A program made the translations under genes and the position numbers. Under the pieces are notes generated by a model, which saw nothing but the letters and a program-made list of their open reading frames with translations, did not search any database and had not been told where the DNA came from. DNA of 64,000 bases from Pseudomonas eutrophicaquae (GTDB lineage Bacteria > Pseudomonadota > Gammaproteobacteria > Pseudomonadales > Pseudomonadaceae). The DNA lies in assembly GCF_023544715.1 (NCBI RefSeq), contig NZ_JAMJEZ010000011.1, positions 22,459 through 86,458 on the forward strand, given 5' to 3'. Of this stretch, positions 1-14,145 are shown in pieces; positions within the stretch are counted from its first letter, which is position 1; each line of letters begins with the position of its first letter.

Positions 1-823
1 TGCCGAGAAACTTGATCGGCTTGCCGGTGATGGCACGCACCGACAGCGCCGCACCACCACGGGCGTCACCGTCGACCTTGGTCAGCACCACGCCGGTGAG
101 CGGCAGCGCATCATTGAAGGCGCGAGCGGTATTGGCGGCATCCTGACCGGTCATGGCATCCACCACGAACAGGGTCTCGACCGGATTGATCGCCGCGTGG
201 ACCTGCTGGATCTCCGCCATCATGTCGGCATCGATATGCAGACGACCGGCAGTATCGACGATCACCACATCAATGAACTTGAGCTTCGCCTCGGCAATCG
301 CCGCCCGGGCGATGTCCACCGGCTTCTGGCTCAGGTCGGAGGGGAAGAAGGTGACGCCGACCTCACCGGCCAGGGTCTCCAGCTGCTTGATCGCCGCCGG
401 ACGGTACACATCTGCGGAGACCACCAGCACTGACTTCTTCTTGCGCTCCTTAAGAAAGCGCGCCAGCTTGCCGACCGTGGTGGTCTTGCCTGCACCCTGC
501 AGGCCGGCCATGAGGATCACCGCCGGCGGTGCGGCAGCAAGGTTGAGGTCCTCATTGGCCTCACCCATCAGCGCTTCCAGCTCGGCGCGGACGATCTTCA
601 CGAAGACCTGGCCCGGCGTCAGGCTCTTGGACACCTCGGTGCCGACGGCACGCTCCTTGACCTTGTTGACGAAATCCTTGACCACCGGCAGCGCGACGTC
701 GGCCTCAAGCAGGGCCATGCGCACCTCGCGCAGGGTGTCCTTGATGTTGTCTTCGGTCAGCTTGGCGCGGCCGGTGACATTGCGCAGTGTCTGCGACAGG
801 CGCTCGGTCAGATTCTCGAACAT
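1..823 (-). CDS. ffh: Signal recognition particle protein Ffh (5' part; gene runs off the window)
   Basis: GTPase subunit of the signal recognition particle, which binds 4.5S RNA and targets nascent inner-membrane proteins to FtsY. About 274 N-terminal residues are visible: the helical N domain from MFENLTERLS, the G1 loop GLQGAGKTTT near residue 107, DTAGRLH near 190, and KVDGDARGG near 250. The rest of the G domain and the methionine-rich M domain lie beyond base 1. The ATG at 823 matches the conserved family start and an AAGGA-like SD lies just upstream. It is divergent from the CcsA-like gene on its other side. Identification is secure; only the truncation by the window edge limits it. 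Confidence 0.97.
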   Translation of the reverse strand, partial: MFENLTERLSQTLRNVTGRAKLTEDNIKDTLREVRMALLEADVALPVVKDFVNKVKERAVGTEVSKSLTPGQVFVKIVRAELEALMGEANEDLNLAAAPPAVILMAGLQGAGKTTTVGKLARFLKERKKKSVLVVSADVYRPAAIKQLETLAGEVGVTFFPSDLSQKPVDIARAAIAEAKLKFIDVVIVDTAGRLHIDADMMAEIQQVHAAINPVETLFVVDAMTGQDAANTARAFNDALPLTGVVLTKVDGDARGGAALSVRAITGKPIKFLG

Positions 824-863
824 GCACGGTCCTTTAAGGAGGGAGCTTGCGGCAAGGCGGCGG

Positions 864-869
864 ATTATA
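864..869 (-). promoter_or_regulatory. Putative -10 element of the ffh promoter
   Basis: A perfect TATAAT lies on the minus strand about 40 nt upstream of the ffh start. No convincing -35 hexamer sits at 16–18 nt, so only the -10 is proposed. Confidence 0.35.
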
Positions 870-966
870 GCGAAGTGCAACGCACACCGACACCGGTAGC
901 GGACTTTCGAAGACCGCTGGTTCTGTGCCACACTCGCCCCCCTACAGGCATCCTCCACAAGGACTT

Positions 967-1767
967 ATGACGCCTCTGCTGCCCAGCCTGGCAGCTGCCG
1001 GACTGTATGCCGGCGCTGCACTCTACCAGGCCCTGCTGCTCTCCCGCCGCACCAGCCCTGCCCCGCGCCTGCTGGCCGGCCTCGGTGTTCCTGCCCTGCT
1101 GCTGCACCTCCTAGCCCTCTATCAGCTGCTGCTGGGGGACGGTACCCTGCTGCTCAACTTCTTCAATGCGGCCAGCCTGCTGGCAGCGGCAGTGATCGCT
1201 CTGACCCTGCTGGCCTGCCTGCGCATGCCGGTGCACAACCTGCTGCTCTTGCTGTTCCCGCTGGGCAGCCTGACCAGCCTGCTGGCGGTCCTGGTGCCCG
1301 CCGGCACCCTGCAGCCGATCCGCGAGGCGCCGGGGATTCTTGCGCATATCCTGCTGTCGCTGCTGGCCTATGGCCTGCTGACCATCGCCGTGCTGCAGGC
1401 GCTGCTGCTGCTGCTGCAGAACCGCCAGCTCAAGCTCAAGCACCCCTCGGGGATCATCCGCACCTTCCCGCCGCTGCAGACCATGGAAAGCCTGCTGTTC
1501 GGCTTTCTGTGGGCCGGCTGGACCCTGCTGTCGCTGTCGCTGCTGTCGGGCTGGCTGTACCTTGATGACCTGCTCGCCCAGCATCTGGCCCACAAGACCC
1601 TGCTGGCCTGCCTCGCCTGGCTGGTATTTGCCGTACTGCTGGGCGGGCGCTACCGGCTCGGCTGGCGCGGCGCCACGGCGATCCGCTGGACCCTGGCCGG
1701 CTTCCTGCTACTGATGCTGGCCTACTTTGGCAGCAAGCTGGTACGCGAATTTATCCTGCACATCTGA
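967..1767 (+). CDS. CcsA/YpjD-like inner-membrane protein (cytochrome c assembly family)
   Basis: A 266-residue, very leucine-rich polytopic membrane protein with about eight hydrophobic segments. It resembles the YpjD/CcsA-like proteins that sit next to ffh in pseudomonads. The family name comes from similarity to the haem-handling CcsA/CcmC proteins; a cytochrome c role for this copy is inferred only. The open frame starts with GTG at 925, but the ATG at 967 (MTPLLPSLAAAGLY) matches the usual family start and follows AAGGA at 959–963, so it is preferred. The C-terminus KLVREFILHI ends 16 nt before the corC-like gene, suggesting co-transcription. Confidence 0.85.
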   Translation: MTPLLPSLAAAGLYAGAALYQALLLSRRTSPAPRLLAGLGVPALLLHLLALYQLLLGDGTLLLNFFNAASLLAAAVIALTLLACLRMPVHNLLLLLFPLGSLTSLLAVLVPAGTLQPIREAPGILAHILLSLLAYGLLTIAVLQALLLLLQNRQLKLKHPSGIIRTFPPLQTMESLLFGFLWAGWTLLSLSLLSGWLYLDDLLAQHLAHKTLLACLAWLVFAVLLGGRYRLGWRGATAIRWTLAGFLLLMLAYFGSKLVREFILHI

Positions 1768-1783
1768 GACCAAGGCACCCACC

Positions 1784-3070
1784 GTGGACGACCTCCATTC
1801 CAGCTTCCTGTTCGGATTGCTGATCTTCCTGATCCTCTGCTCGGCCTTCTTCTCCAGCTCCGAGACCGGCATGCTCAGCCTCAACCGCTACCGTCTGCGC
1901 CACCTGGAGCGTGAAGGCCACAAGGGCGCGCAGCGCGCCAGCAACCTGCTGGCGCGCCCTGACCGTCTGCTCGGTACCATTCTGGTCGGCAACAACGTGG
2001 TCAACATCCTCGCCGCCTCGATCGCCACCGTGCTGGCGGTCGATATCTGGGGTGAAGCCGGAATCGCCATCTCGACCGTACTGCTGACCATCGTGGTGCT
2101 GATCTTCGGCGAAATCACCCCCAAGACCCTCGCCGCCCTGCGCCCGGAAACCATCGCCTTCCCGGCCAGCAGCGTGCTGAGCCTGCTGATGCGCCTGCTC
2201 TACCCGGTGGTGTGGATCACCAGCGCAATCAGCAACCTGCTGCTGCGTCTTCTCGGCGTCGATCCGGCCCACAAGCCCCAGGACAGCCTGTCCACCGAGG
2301 AGCTGCGCAGCGTGGTGCGTGAATCCGGCCACGCCCTGCCGGCCAACCGCAAGAACATGCTGCTGGGCATCCTTGACCTGGAAAAGGTCACCGTCAACGA
2401 CATCATGATCCCGCGCAACGAGGTCATCGGTATCGACCTGGACAGCGACCTTGAGCAGATCACCGAGCAGCTGCGCACCACCACCTTCACCCGCCTGCCG
2501 GTCTACCGGCACGATCTCAACCAGATCGAGGGCGTGGTGCACATGCGCCAGATCGCAAGGCTGCTGACCCACAACACCCTCAGCAAGGACAGCCTGCTGG
2601 CGGCCTGCAGCAGCCCCTACTTCGTCCCGGAAAGCACGCCGCTATCCACCCAGCTGATCAATTTCCAGAACGAGAAGTGTCGCCTCGGTATCGTGGTAGA
2701 TGAATACGGCGAGGTGATCGGCCTGGTGACCCTTGAGGACATACTCGAGGAGATCGTCGGCGAGTTCACCAGCCCAGCCAGCCAGCGCACCCCGGACATC
2801 CAGGCCCAGCCCGATGGCAGCTACCTGATCGAGGGCAGCGTCAACATCCGTGACGTGAACAAGAGCCTGGGCTGGGAGCTGCCCTGGGAAGGCCCCAAGA
2901 CCCTCAATGGCCTGATCACCGAAGCCCTTGAGCAGATCCCCGACAGCGGCGTCTGCCTACAGATCGGCGACTACCGTCTGGAGATCATCCAGGCCACCGA
3001 AAACCGGGTGAAGAGCCTGCGCGCCTGGCTGGCAGTGCAGGCCCCGGCGCCCACGGAGGGCGATGGCTGA
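1784..3070 (+). CDS. CNNM/CorC (HlyC) family transporter-associated protein
   Basis: A 428-residue inner-membrane protein of the CorC/HlyC family, linked elsewhere to magnesium or cobalt efflux. Order of domains: an N-terminal DUF21/CNNM membrane domain (residues about 1–190, containing SSSETGMLSLNRYRLR), a tandem CBS pair (about 200–330, with DIMIPRNEVIGID and VVDEYGEVIGLVTLEDILEE), and a C-terminal CorC_HlyC domain (IEGSVNIRDVN, ending near 420). The GTG at 1784 is chosen because family proteins begin close to the first membrane helix; the longer frame from 1727 would overlap the preceding gene. Function as a transporter or as a regulator of one is not settled for the family. Confidence 0.88.
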   Translation: MDDLHSSFLFGLLIFLILCSAFFSSSETGMLSLNRYRLRHLEREGHKGAQRASNLLARPDRLLGTILVGNNVVNILAASIATVLAVDIWGEAGIAISTVLLTIVVLIFGEITPKTLAALRPETIAFPASSVLSLLMRLLYPVVWITSAISNLLLRLLGVDPAHKPQDSLSTEELRSVVRESGHALPANRKNMLLGILDLEKVTVNDIMIPRNEVIGIDLDSDLEQITEQLRTTTFTRLPVYRHDLNQIEGVVHMRQIARLLTHNTLSKDSLLAACSSPYFVPESTPLSTQLINFQNEKCRLGIVVDEYGEVIGLVTLEDILEEIVGEFTSPASQRTPDIQAQPDGSYLIEGSVNIRDVNKSLGWELPWEGPKTLNGLITEALEQIPDSGVCLQIGDYRLEIIQATENRVKSLRAWLAVQAPAPTEGDG

Positions 3071-3095
3071 TCCAGCCTCCCCCGCCCCACCATAC

Positions 3096-3130
3096 AAAAG
3101 GCCGGCCCCTCACCAAGAGCCGGCCTTTTT
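3096..3130. terminator. Bidirectional rho-independent terminator
   Basis: AAAAGGCCGGC (3096–3106) and GCCGGCCTTTT (3119–3129) form a perfect 11-bp stem with a 12-nt loop. A-rich and T-rich flanks would give U-tracts on either strand. It lies between the convergent corC-like and purT genes. Confidence 0.85.
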
Positions 3131-3150
3131 GCAGGCGAAAGACAAACCAC

Positions 3151-4332
3151 CTACAGCTCGATGCGTACCGCCTGCGCAGCCCGCAGCGCCTTAGCCCGCG
3201 CCGCCTCGATGGATTCATCGCGGGCCAAAGCCACCCCCATGCGCCGCTGACCACTGACCTCTGGCTTGCCGAACAGGCGCAGCGCGGTATCGGCTTCGGC
3301 CAGCGCGGCCTCCAGATTGCCAAAGCGCACAGACTGCGACTCACCCTCGACCAGAATCACCGCCGACGCCGAGGGGCCAAGCTGACGAATCGCCGGAATC
3401 GGCAGACCGAGGATCGCCCGTGCATGCAGGGCGAACTCCGACAGATCCTGGGAGATCAGCGTCACCAGCCCGGTGTCATGGGGGCGCGGCGACACTTCAC
3501 TGAACCACACCTGATCGCCCTTGATGAACAGCTCGACCCCGAACAGCCCACGCCCACCGAGCGCCTCGGTGACCGCGCAGGCGATGCGTTCGGATTCGGC
3601 CAAGGCCTGCGGGCTCATCGCCTGCGGCTGCCAGGATTCCTGATAGTCGCCCCGCTCCTGACGGTGGCCGACCGGTGCACAGAAGGTGGTGCCACCGCTG
3701 TGGCGCACGGTGAGCAGGGTGATCTCGTAGTCGAAGTCGATAAAGCCCTCGACGATCACCCGCCCCTTGCCGGCACGTCCACCTTCCTGAGCGTAGTCCC
3801 AGGCCTTCTGCACATCGGCGTCACTGCGCAGCAGACTCTGGCCCTTGCCGGAGGAGCTCATGATCGGCTTGACCACACAGGGGAAGCCCAGCGCAGCCAC
3901 TCCCGCGGCATAGTCCTCGAAGGTATCGGCGAAGCGGTACGGCGAGGTCGGCAGGCCCAGCTCTTCGGCAGCCAGACGGCGGATGCCCTCGCGGTTCATG
4001 GTCAGCTGTGCAGCGCGGGCGGTCGGGATCACCGTGAAGCCTTCGGCTTCCAGCGCGACCAGGGTGTCGGTGGCGATCGCCTCGATTTCCGGGACGATGT
4101 AATGCGGCTGCTCCTGCTCGATCACCGCGCGCAGCGCCGCGCCGTCGAGCATGCTGATCACGTGGCTGCGGTGCGCCACCTGCATGGCCGGGGCATGGGC
4201 GTAGCGATCGACGGCAATCACCTCACAGCCCAGACGCTGCAGCTCGATAGCCACTTCCTTGCCCAGCTCACCCGAGCCGCACAGCAGTACACGGGTCGCG
4301 CTCGGCGACAGCGGGGTTCCGATCATGGTCAC
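3151..4332 (-). CDS. purT: Formate-dependent phosphoribosylglycinamide formyltransferase PurT
   Basis: An ATP-grasp enzyme making formyl-GAR from GAR, formate and ATP, the folate-independent alternative to PurN in purine synthesis. 393 residues, the usual family length. The N-terminus [15 protein letters not shown] aligns without a gap to E. coli PurT, followed by a GSGELGKEV dinucleotide-fold loop. ATP-grasp residues [13 protein letters not shown] (near 150) and [23 protein letters not shown] (near 270) are present. The start is GTG at 4332: GAGGA lies 7 nt upstream, whereas the ATG at 4326 is too far away. It is the last gene before a shared terminator. Confidence 0.96.
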   Translation of the reverse strand: MTMIGTPLSPSATRVLLCGSGELGKEVAIELQRLGCEVIAVDRYAHAPAMQVAHRSHVISMLDGAALRAVIEQEQPHYIVPEIEAIATDTLVALEAEGFTVIPTARAAQLTMNREGIRRLAAEELGLPTSPYRFADTFEDYAAGVAALGFPCVVKPIMSSSGKGQSLLRSDADVQKAWDYAQEGGRAGKGRVIVEGFIDFDYEITLLTVRHSGGTTFCAPVGHRQERGDYQESWQPQAMSPQALAESERIACAVTEALGGRGLFGVELFIKGDQVWFSEVSPRPHDTGLVTLISQDLSEFALHARAILGLPIPAIRQLGPSASAVILVEGESQSVRFGNLEAALAEADTALRLFGKPEVSGQRRMGVALARDESIEAARAKALRAAQAVRIEL

Positions 4333-4342
4333 AAAGCATTCC

Positions 4343-4540
4343 TCAGAGGGGTTTCAACAATCCGCTGGCCAGGGCGCGCTCGCGGCAGCGTGCCAGCACC
4401 GCGCGGCGCTCGGCATTATCCATGCGCCCCCAGCGGGTGATTTCTGCACCGCTGCGCTGACAACCGATGCAGATGTCCTCGTCATCCAGCGCGCAGACGT
4501 GTACGCAGGGCGATGCGACAGATTGGTCTTGCGGGTTCAT
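4343..4540 (-). CDS. DUF1289 small cysteine-rich protein
   Basis: A 65-residue protein with the DUF1289 signature [20 protein letters not shown]: two cysteine pairs that probably bind a metal ion (inference). It then has the family's [21 protein letters not shown] helix. Its ATG at 4540 directly abuts the stop codon of the upstream carbonic-anhydrase-like gene, so the two are likely translated together. The function of the family is unknown. Confidence 0.85.
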   Translation of the reverse strand: MNPQDQSVASPCVHVCALDDEDICIGCQRSGAEITRWGRMDNAERRAVLARCRERALASGLLKPL

Positions 4541-5065
4541 TCAGTCCAGCTGCTCGCTCAGTTCACGGGCATAGCGCCGCGCATTTTCGACGTAATGGGC
4601 GGCGTTGCGCTTGAGGCCCTCGATCTGCTCCTCACTGAGCAGGCGCACCACCTTGCCGGGCACGCCCATCACCAGGCTGCCGTCAGGAATTTCCTTGCCC
4701 TCGGGAATCAACGCACCGGCGCCGATCAGGCAGTTGCGGCCGATCTTCGCGCCGTTGAGCACTACCGCACCGATGCCGACCAGGCTGTGATCGCCGACGG
4801 TGCAGCCATGCAGGGTGACCTTGTGGCCGATGGTCACGCCTTTGCCAATGCTCAGCGGCCAGCCCATATCGGTGTGCAGCACGCTGCCATCCTGCACGTT
4901 GCTGCCCTCGCCAACGTGGATCAGCTCGTTGTCACCACGCAGCACGGCGCCGAACCAGACGCTGGCGTCCGCCTCCAGGCGCACCTTGCCAATCAGGCTG
5001 GCATCCGGCGCGATCCAGCTATCGGGATGGACTTCTACACGGGCATCGCCCAAGCGGTATTTCAT
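4541..5065 (-). CDS. Gamma-class carbonic anhydrase family protein
   Basis: A 174-residue left-handed beta-helix protein of hexapeptide repeats ([32 protein letters not shown]). The three histidines expected to bind the catalytic metal are present in VLHTD, IGHKV and TLHGC. Members of this group (YrdA/PaaY-like) are assigned as carbonic anhydrases, but many have unmeasured activity. The frame extends upstream to 5164; the ATG at 5065 ([17 protein letters not shown]) is chosen because it matches the family start and follows AAGGAG. Its stop abuts the start of the DUF1289 gene. Confidence 0.9.
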   Translation of the reverse strand: MKYRLGDARVEVHPDSWIAPDASLIGKVRLEADASVWFGAVLRGDNELIHVGEGSNVQDGSVLHTDMGWPLSIGKGVTIGHKVTLHGCTVGDHSLVGIGAVVLNGAKIGRNCLIGAGALIPEGKEIPDGSLVMGVPGKVVRLLSEEQIEGLKRNAAHYVENARRYARELSEQLD

Positions 5066-5099
5066 CGGCAGGCTCCTTTCAAAGCGGGGCAGCGCGCAG

Positions 5100-5702
5100 T
5101 CAGCGCAGGATACGGAAATCAGCCGGCGGGTGGCGCAGGTCAATGCCGGCATCGTAGAGCACATTGACCAGCTCGACGATCATCAGCGCGGTGAGCCCCC
5201 AGATGTGAAAGCCTTCCCAGCGATAGCTCGGCACATAGTGGCTGACGCCCAGGTAGTCGATGCGGTGGGTGACCTCACGCGGGTCGGTGCGAAAGAACGC
5301 CAGCGGCACGGAGAATACTGCGGCAATCTCATCCTGATTGGCCTGCAGCGGCACCGCCTCGGGCACCAGACCGACGTAGGGCGTGACCTTGATGCCGTAA
5401 CGCGAGACCTGCGGGCTGAGCGGGCCGACCACCTCGACCAGCGACGGCGCCAGTCCCACCTCCTCCTCGCTCTCGCGCAGGGCCGTGAAGGCCAGCGAGG
5501 CATCACCAGGATCCCGTCGCCCGCCCGGAAAGGCCACCTCGCCGCCGTGGGTCGAGAGGTTCATGGCCCGCTGGGTGAGGATCAGTCCGGGCTCGCAGCC
5601 GCAGGTCACCGGCATCAGCACGGCCGCCTCCGGAAAGGCCTGGGTTCTGGGCAGGGACAAGGGCTGATGGGTGCGCACGCGGTGGCGCAGGTCGTCCAGC
5701 AT
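5100..5702 (-). CDS. Nudix hydrolase, CoA-pyrophosphatase type
   Basis: A 200-residue Nudix protein of the NudL/YeaB (CoA diphosphatase) type. The Nudix box begins in [20 protein letters not shown] and continues EEVGL, preserving the GX5EX7REUXEEXGU pattern. The preceding [12 protein letters not shown] segment is typical of CoA-hydrolysing members, hence the narrower call. It probably cleaves CoA or its oxidised forms to 4'-phosphopantetheine and 3',5'-ADP; substrate is inferred from subfamily. It is the first gene of the leftward run with the carbonic-anhydrase-like and DUF1289 genes, with a 34-nt gap. Confidence 0.88.
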   Translation of the reverse strand: MLDDLRHRVRTHQPLSLPRTQAFPEAAVLMPVTCGCEPGLILTQRAMNLSTHGGEVAFPGGRRDPGDASLAFTALRESEEEVGLAPSLVEVVGPLSPQVSRYGIKVTPYVGLVPEAVPLQANQDEIAAVFSVPLAFFRTDPREVTHRIDYLGVSHYVPSYRWEGFHIWGLTALMIVELVNVLYDAGIDLRHPPADFRILR

Positions 5703-5790
5703 GGGGCGGTCTCGCGGTCAGAAAACGCTGGCGCATGATGGCACGAAAGCCATCGCCACCAAAAGGCACGCCCGCCGCACCGCGCCCCCT

Positions 5791-5818
5791 TTGCCGGACT
5801 CGCGCACTTGCCTAGAAT
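5791..5818 (+). promoter_or_regulatory. Candidate sigma-70 promoter of the L,D-transpeptidase gene
   Basis: TTGCCG (5791–5796) and TAGAAT (5813–5818) are separated by 16 nt and lie about 60 nt before the start codon at 5879. Confidence 0.5.
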
Positions 5819-5878
5819 GCCCGGCGCTGCAGGCCATGCGGCGCCGTTCACACCTCTGCCTTGCGCGAGCTGCCAACC

Positions 5879-6415
5879 ATGACATCCCTCTCACTGCCGC
5901 TGGTACATCCGCTCATTCGCGGGCTGTGCCTGCTTTGCCTGTTGCTGCTCGCCTACCCCGGCCATGCCAGCACCAGCGTCTCCCTGCGCGCACCGTCTGT
6001 GGACAAGGTGCTGGTGGTCAAGTCCGAGCGCCAGTTGCACCTGCTCAGCCGTGGCGAGGTGCTGAAGAGTTACCGGGTTTCGCTGGGCAAGCAGCCAGGG
6101 CCCAAGCGCTTTGAGGGTGATCAGCGCACGCCGGAGGGGCTGTACTGGATCAACTGGCGGCAGAGCAGCGAGAAGTACCACCTGTCGATGCACATCTCCT
6201 ACCCCAATGCGCGCGACAGCGCCTATGCCGCGCGGCACGGCCTGTCGCCGGGCAACATGATCATGCTGCACGGCACCCCGCTGGATGAGGAGTATCCGGA
6301 GTGGTTCTTCCATACCCTCAACTGGACCGAGGGCTGCATCGCCCTGAAGAACGATGACATGCGCGAGCTCTGGGAGCTGGTCAGCGACGGCACGCTGATT
6401 GAGATCCGCCCCTGA
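5879..6415 (+). CDS. L,D-transpeptidase family protein (YkuD domain), exported
   Basis: A 178-residue periplasmic YkuD-domain protein expected to form 3-3 cross-links or attach proteins in peptidoglycan. An N-terminal signal-like segment (GLCLLCLLLLAYPGHAS, residues about 15–31) precedes the YkuD fold starting at VDKVLVVKSERQLHLL. The catalytic region carries MLHGTP and, 19 residues on, WTEGCIALKNDDM with the nucleophilic cysteine. The usual SHGC motif reads TEGC here, a variant found in this subgroup. The ATG at 5879 gives a proper signal peptide; a TTG at 5861 is less likely. It stands alone. Confidence 0.88.
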   Translation: MTSLSLPLVHPLIRGLCLLCLLLLAYPGHASTSVSLRAPSVDKVLVVKSERQLHLLSRGEVLKSYRVSLGKQPGPKRFEGDQRTPEGLYWINWRQSSEKYHLSMHISYPNARDSAYAARHGLSPGNMIMLHGTPLDEEYPEWFFHTLNWTEGCIALKNDDMRELWELVSDGTLIEIRP

Positions 6416-6460
6416 ATCCGCCGCCGCAGCCATCCAGGCCGGGCGGCGCCTCGCGACGAC

Positions 6461-6772
6461 TCAGAAATCCTCCAGCCGCCAGACTTCATAGGCCGGCGTC
6501 TGGTAAGGATGCACCGCCTTGAGCGCCGCCACCGCCGCATGGATCAGCGCATCGCTCACCACCATCTCTACCTTCCACTCCGGCACCTGCTCAACCTGGC
6601 CGTGGCTGCCGATGAACGGCTGGCTGCCCGGCAGCGGGCGAAACTGCCCGAGTCCCTCCACCTGCCAGCAGCACTGATCATAGTCACCGATGCGCCCGGC
6701 ACCGGCAGCAAACAGGGCATCCTTGACCACCTGCAGGTGGCTGGCAGGCACGAAGAAATTCAGCTTGTACAT
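6461..6772 (-). CDS. YqfO/NIF3-insert-type small protein
   Basis: A 103-residue protein resembling the stand-alone form of the domain inserted in, or carried at the end of, YqfO/NIF3-like proteins. Recognisable segments are MYKLNFFVPASHLQVVKDALFAAGAGRIGDYDQCCWQ and the C-terminal ALKAVHPYQTPAYEVWRLEDF (given here by its key parts HPYQTP and Y-E-V). The dinuclear-metal NIF3 core itself is absent, so it is not a hydrolase by itself. Its role is unknown. The ATG at 6772 follows a GAGGTG SD; the open frame upstream is not needed. It lies downstream of purL on the same strand. Confidence 0.8.
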   Translation of the reverse strand: MYKLNFFVPASHLQVVKDALFAAGAGRIGDYDQCCWQVEGLGQFRPLPGSQPFIGSHGQVEQVPEWKVEMVVSDALIHAAVAALKAVHPYQTPAYEVWRLEDF

Positions 6773-6824
6773 GAAGGCACCTCGCTGCATCAGCGTTGAA
6801 CGTAAAAGCCTGCCCACAAACGCC

Positions 6825-6881
6825 AAGGGCGCCAACGCGGCGCCCTTGAACGGGGTCAGGCCGGGCGGCAGACCGCCCGGC
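6825..6881 (-). terminator. Two tandem hairpins downstream of purL
   Basis: AAGGGCGCC/GGCGCCCTT (6825–6847) and GCCGGGCGG/CCGCCCGGC (6860–6881) are both perfect 9-bp stems in the gap after the purL stop. Neither has a clear U-tract, so they may stabilise the transcript end or assist Rho-dependent termination. Confidence 0.4.
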
Positions 6882-6891
6882 GAGCGCCGGA

Positions 6892-12412
<5,521 letters not shown>

Positions 12413-12448
12413 CGGGGCGCTCTGCGCAGTGCGCCCACACGGCACACC

Positions 12449-13018
12449 TCATGCACCGCCCGCCGAATCCTCCGCCCCCTGCGGCAGCGGTGCCTCAGCG
12501 GCGTCCACAGACAGTGATACTTCTGTGGATGGGGCGGGCACCTTGCGCCGCCGGGCGCGGAAAAATTCACTGAGCAGCGTCCCACAGGCCTCCCCCAGCA
12601 CCCCACCCTCGACCGGCAGGCGGTGATTGAGAAAGGGCTGCTCGAAGAAGCGCCCACGACTCTCCGCCACCCCGGCCTTGGGTTCGCGCGCACCGTACAC
12701 CACCCGGCCAATACGGGCATGCACGATCAGCCCCGCACACATGCTGCACGGCTCCAGAGTCACGTACAGGGTGCTGTCCAGCAGCCGGTAATTGCCCAGC
12801 CGCTGAGCGGCATCGCGGATCGCCACCATCTCGGCATGGGCGCTGGGATCATGGGTGGAAATCGGGCAATTGAAGCCGCGCCCAACGATCTGCCCCCCGA
12901 TCACCAGCACCGCACCGACCGGCACCTCCCCTTGCGCTGCGCCCTCGGCGGCCAGCGCCAGTGCCTCGCGCATGAAGTGCTCGTCCTGGCTTCGATCGAT
13001 GATCTGGAATGTATTCAT
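12449..13018 (-). CDS. tadA: tRNA-specific adenosine deaminase TadA
   Basis: A zinc cytidine-deaminase-fold enzyme that converts A34 to inosine in tRNA-Arg(ACG). 189 residues. Zinc and catalytic motifs: DPSAHAEMVAIRDA (His and the proton-shuttling Glu) and LEPCSMCAGLIVHARIGRV (two Cys). The segment FLNHRLPVEGGVLGEACGTLLSEFFRARR matches the TadA-specific C-terminal part (key residues N-H, E-G, FFR-RR). About 25 additional C-terminal residues rich in Ala/Pro/Glu follow. ATG at 13018 is the preferred start. A guanine or cytosine deaminase is less likely given those C-terminal residues. Confidence 0.93.
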   Translation of the reverse strand: MNTFQIIDRSQDEHFMREALALAAEGAAQGEVPVGAVLVIGGQIVGRGFNCPISTHDPSAHAEMVAIRDAAQRLGNYRLLDSTLYVTLEPCSMCAGLIVHARIGRVVYGAREPKAGVAESRGRFFEQPFLNHRLPVEGGVLGEACGTLLSEFFRARRRKVPAPSTEVSLSVDAAEAPLPQGAEDSAGGA

Positions 13019-13073
13019 GGCCGCAGATTGTCTGTTACAGAAGGCGGGCAGTGTGGCGCATCGGCGCGCGCCG

Positions 13074-14027
13074 TCAAGCCGCCGGCCAGAGCGCAGCAGC
13101 GCGCTGCAGCAGACGCTCGCGCAGTTCGGCCGGCAGCAGCGCCAGCCCCTCAAGCAGCAGCGCGTGCAGCGCCTCGTGCAGTATTTGGCGCTCTTTGGCA
13201 TCCAGCGCCTGCCAGCACGCCTGCACTTCCCGGCGCACACCCTGCCACTGGAGCGCCAGAGCGCGATCCAGGCGGCACAGGGCGCCATACCACTGCTGGT
13301 CAAGCAATGCGCAGTAATCCGGCTGAGCTTGCAGCGCCTGCCCAAGGTTGACCAGCCCCTGCGCCAGCAGGCGCGGCAGTCGACCCTCGGCGACCGAGAG
13401 ATCCTGACGCAGCGCGCGCTGGCCGCGGGTCAGGTAGCGTCGCCCGCGCTGCAGCAAGGCCGGATGACGCCGCAGCTCGTCCCGCAGCCAGGCCAGCGAA
13501 CAGCCCTCTGCCTGAGCACGGGCCAGTACCTCGCTCAGCTGCCCGGCCAGCTGCTTGCCACGCGCCAGCGCCGCCAGGCACAGCGGATGGGCGGGGGTGT
13601 CCGCCACCTCCTGGCACAGCGCCGCCAGCTGCAGCAGCCAGGCGTCCAGCGCAACTGGCGACAGTCGCGACTCAAGCCACTGCCCGCGCGCCTCCAGCGC
13701 ACAGAGCGCCTCCACCAGCGCGGCACGCGGGGCGCGGGCGCGCAGGCCTGCAGCCAGCTGGCGCAGGGTCGCCTCGACCCAGGCGGCAGGCAGATCCAGC
13801 CGCTGCAACCGCGCCCAGCCGCGCGCCAGCAGCACGGCCAGATCCTGTGACGCCAGCTGGGGCCAGAGACGGTGCCACAGCCAGCGGCGCAGCACCCGCA
13901 GCTCGCTCAGGCGCAGCAACACGGCCAGCGCGCGGCAGCTGCTGCCGGCCAGCGCACGGGCGACGGCCGGTTCAGCCAGCCAGTGGGCCAGCAACAGGAC
14001 AAGGGCAGGGGGCGCTTGGCGACTCAT
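13074..14027 (-). CDS. Hypothetical helical, Leu/Ala/Arg-rich protein
   Basis: I do not recognise this 317-residue protein. It is almost wholly predicted alpha-helix, very rich in Leu, Ala, Arg and Gln, with repeated amphipathic segments (for example RLLAQGLVNLGQALQAQ) and scattered Trp and Cys residues, no signal peptide and no clear membrane segment. It lies between tadA and guaA on the same strand as both. The start is uncertain: ATG at 14027 or GTG at 14042, neither with a good SD. Overlapping open frames on the other strand exist, but the minus frame is the one with consistent G/C third positions and operon orientation. Real-gene status is likely, not certain. Confidence 0.6.
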   Translation of the reverse strand: MSRQAPPALVLLLAHWLAEPAVARALAGSSCRALAVLLRLSELRVLRRWLWHRLWPQLASQDLAVLLARGWARLQRLDLPAAWVEATLRQLAAGLRARAPRAALVEALCALEARGQWLESRLSPVALDAWLLQLAALCQEVADTPAHPLCLAALARGKQLAGQLSEVLARAQAEGCSLAWLRDELRRHPALLQRGRRYLTRGQRALRQDLSVAEGRLPRLLAQGLVNLGQALQAQPDYCALLDQQWYGALCRLDRALALQWQGVRREVQACWQALDAKERQILHEALHALLLEGLALLPAELRERLLQRAAALWPAA

Positions 14028-14145
14028 GGTCGGCAGCGACACCGGGCATCACGGGCGAAAGCGGCTGACGGCATCCAGCAATTCCGGCAGACGGCACAGA
14101 GGCAGCCGAAGCTGCCTCTGTTCATCGCTCAACGCCCAGCGCCGA

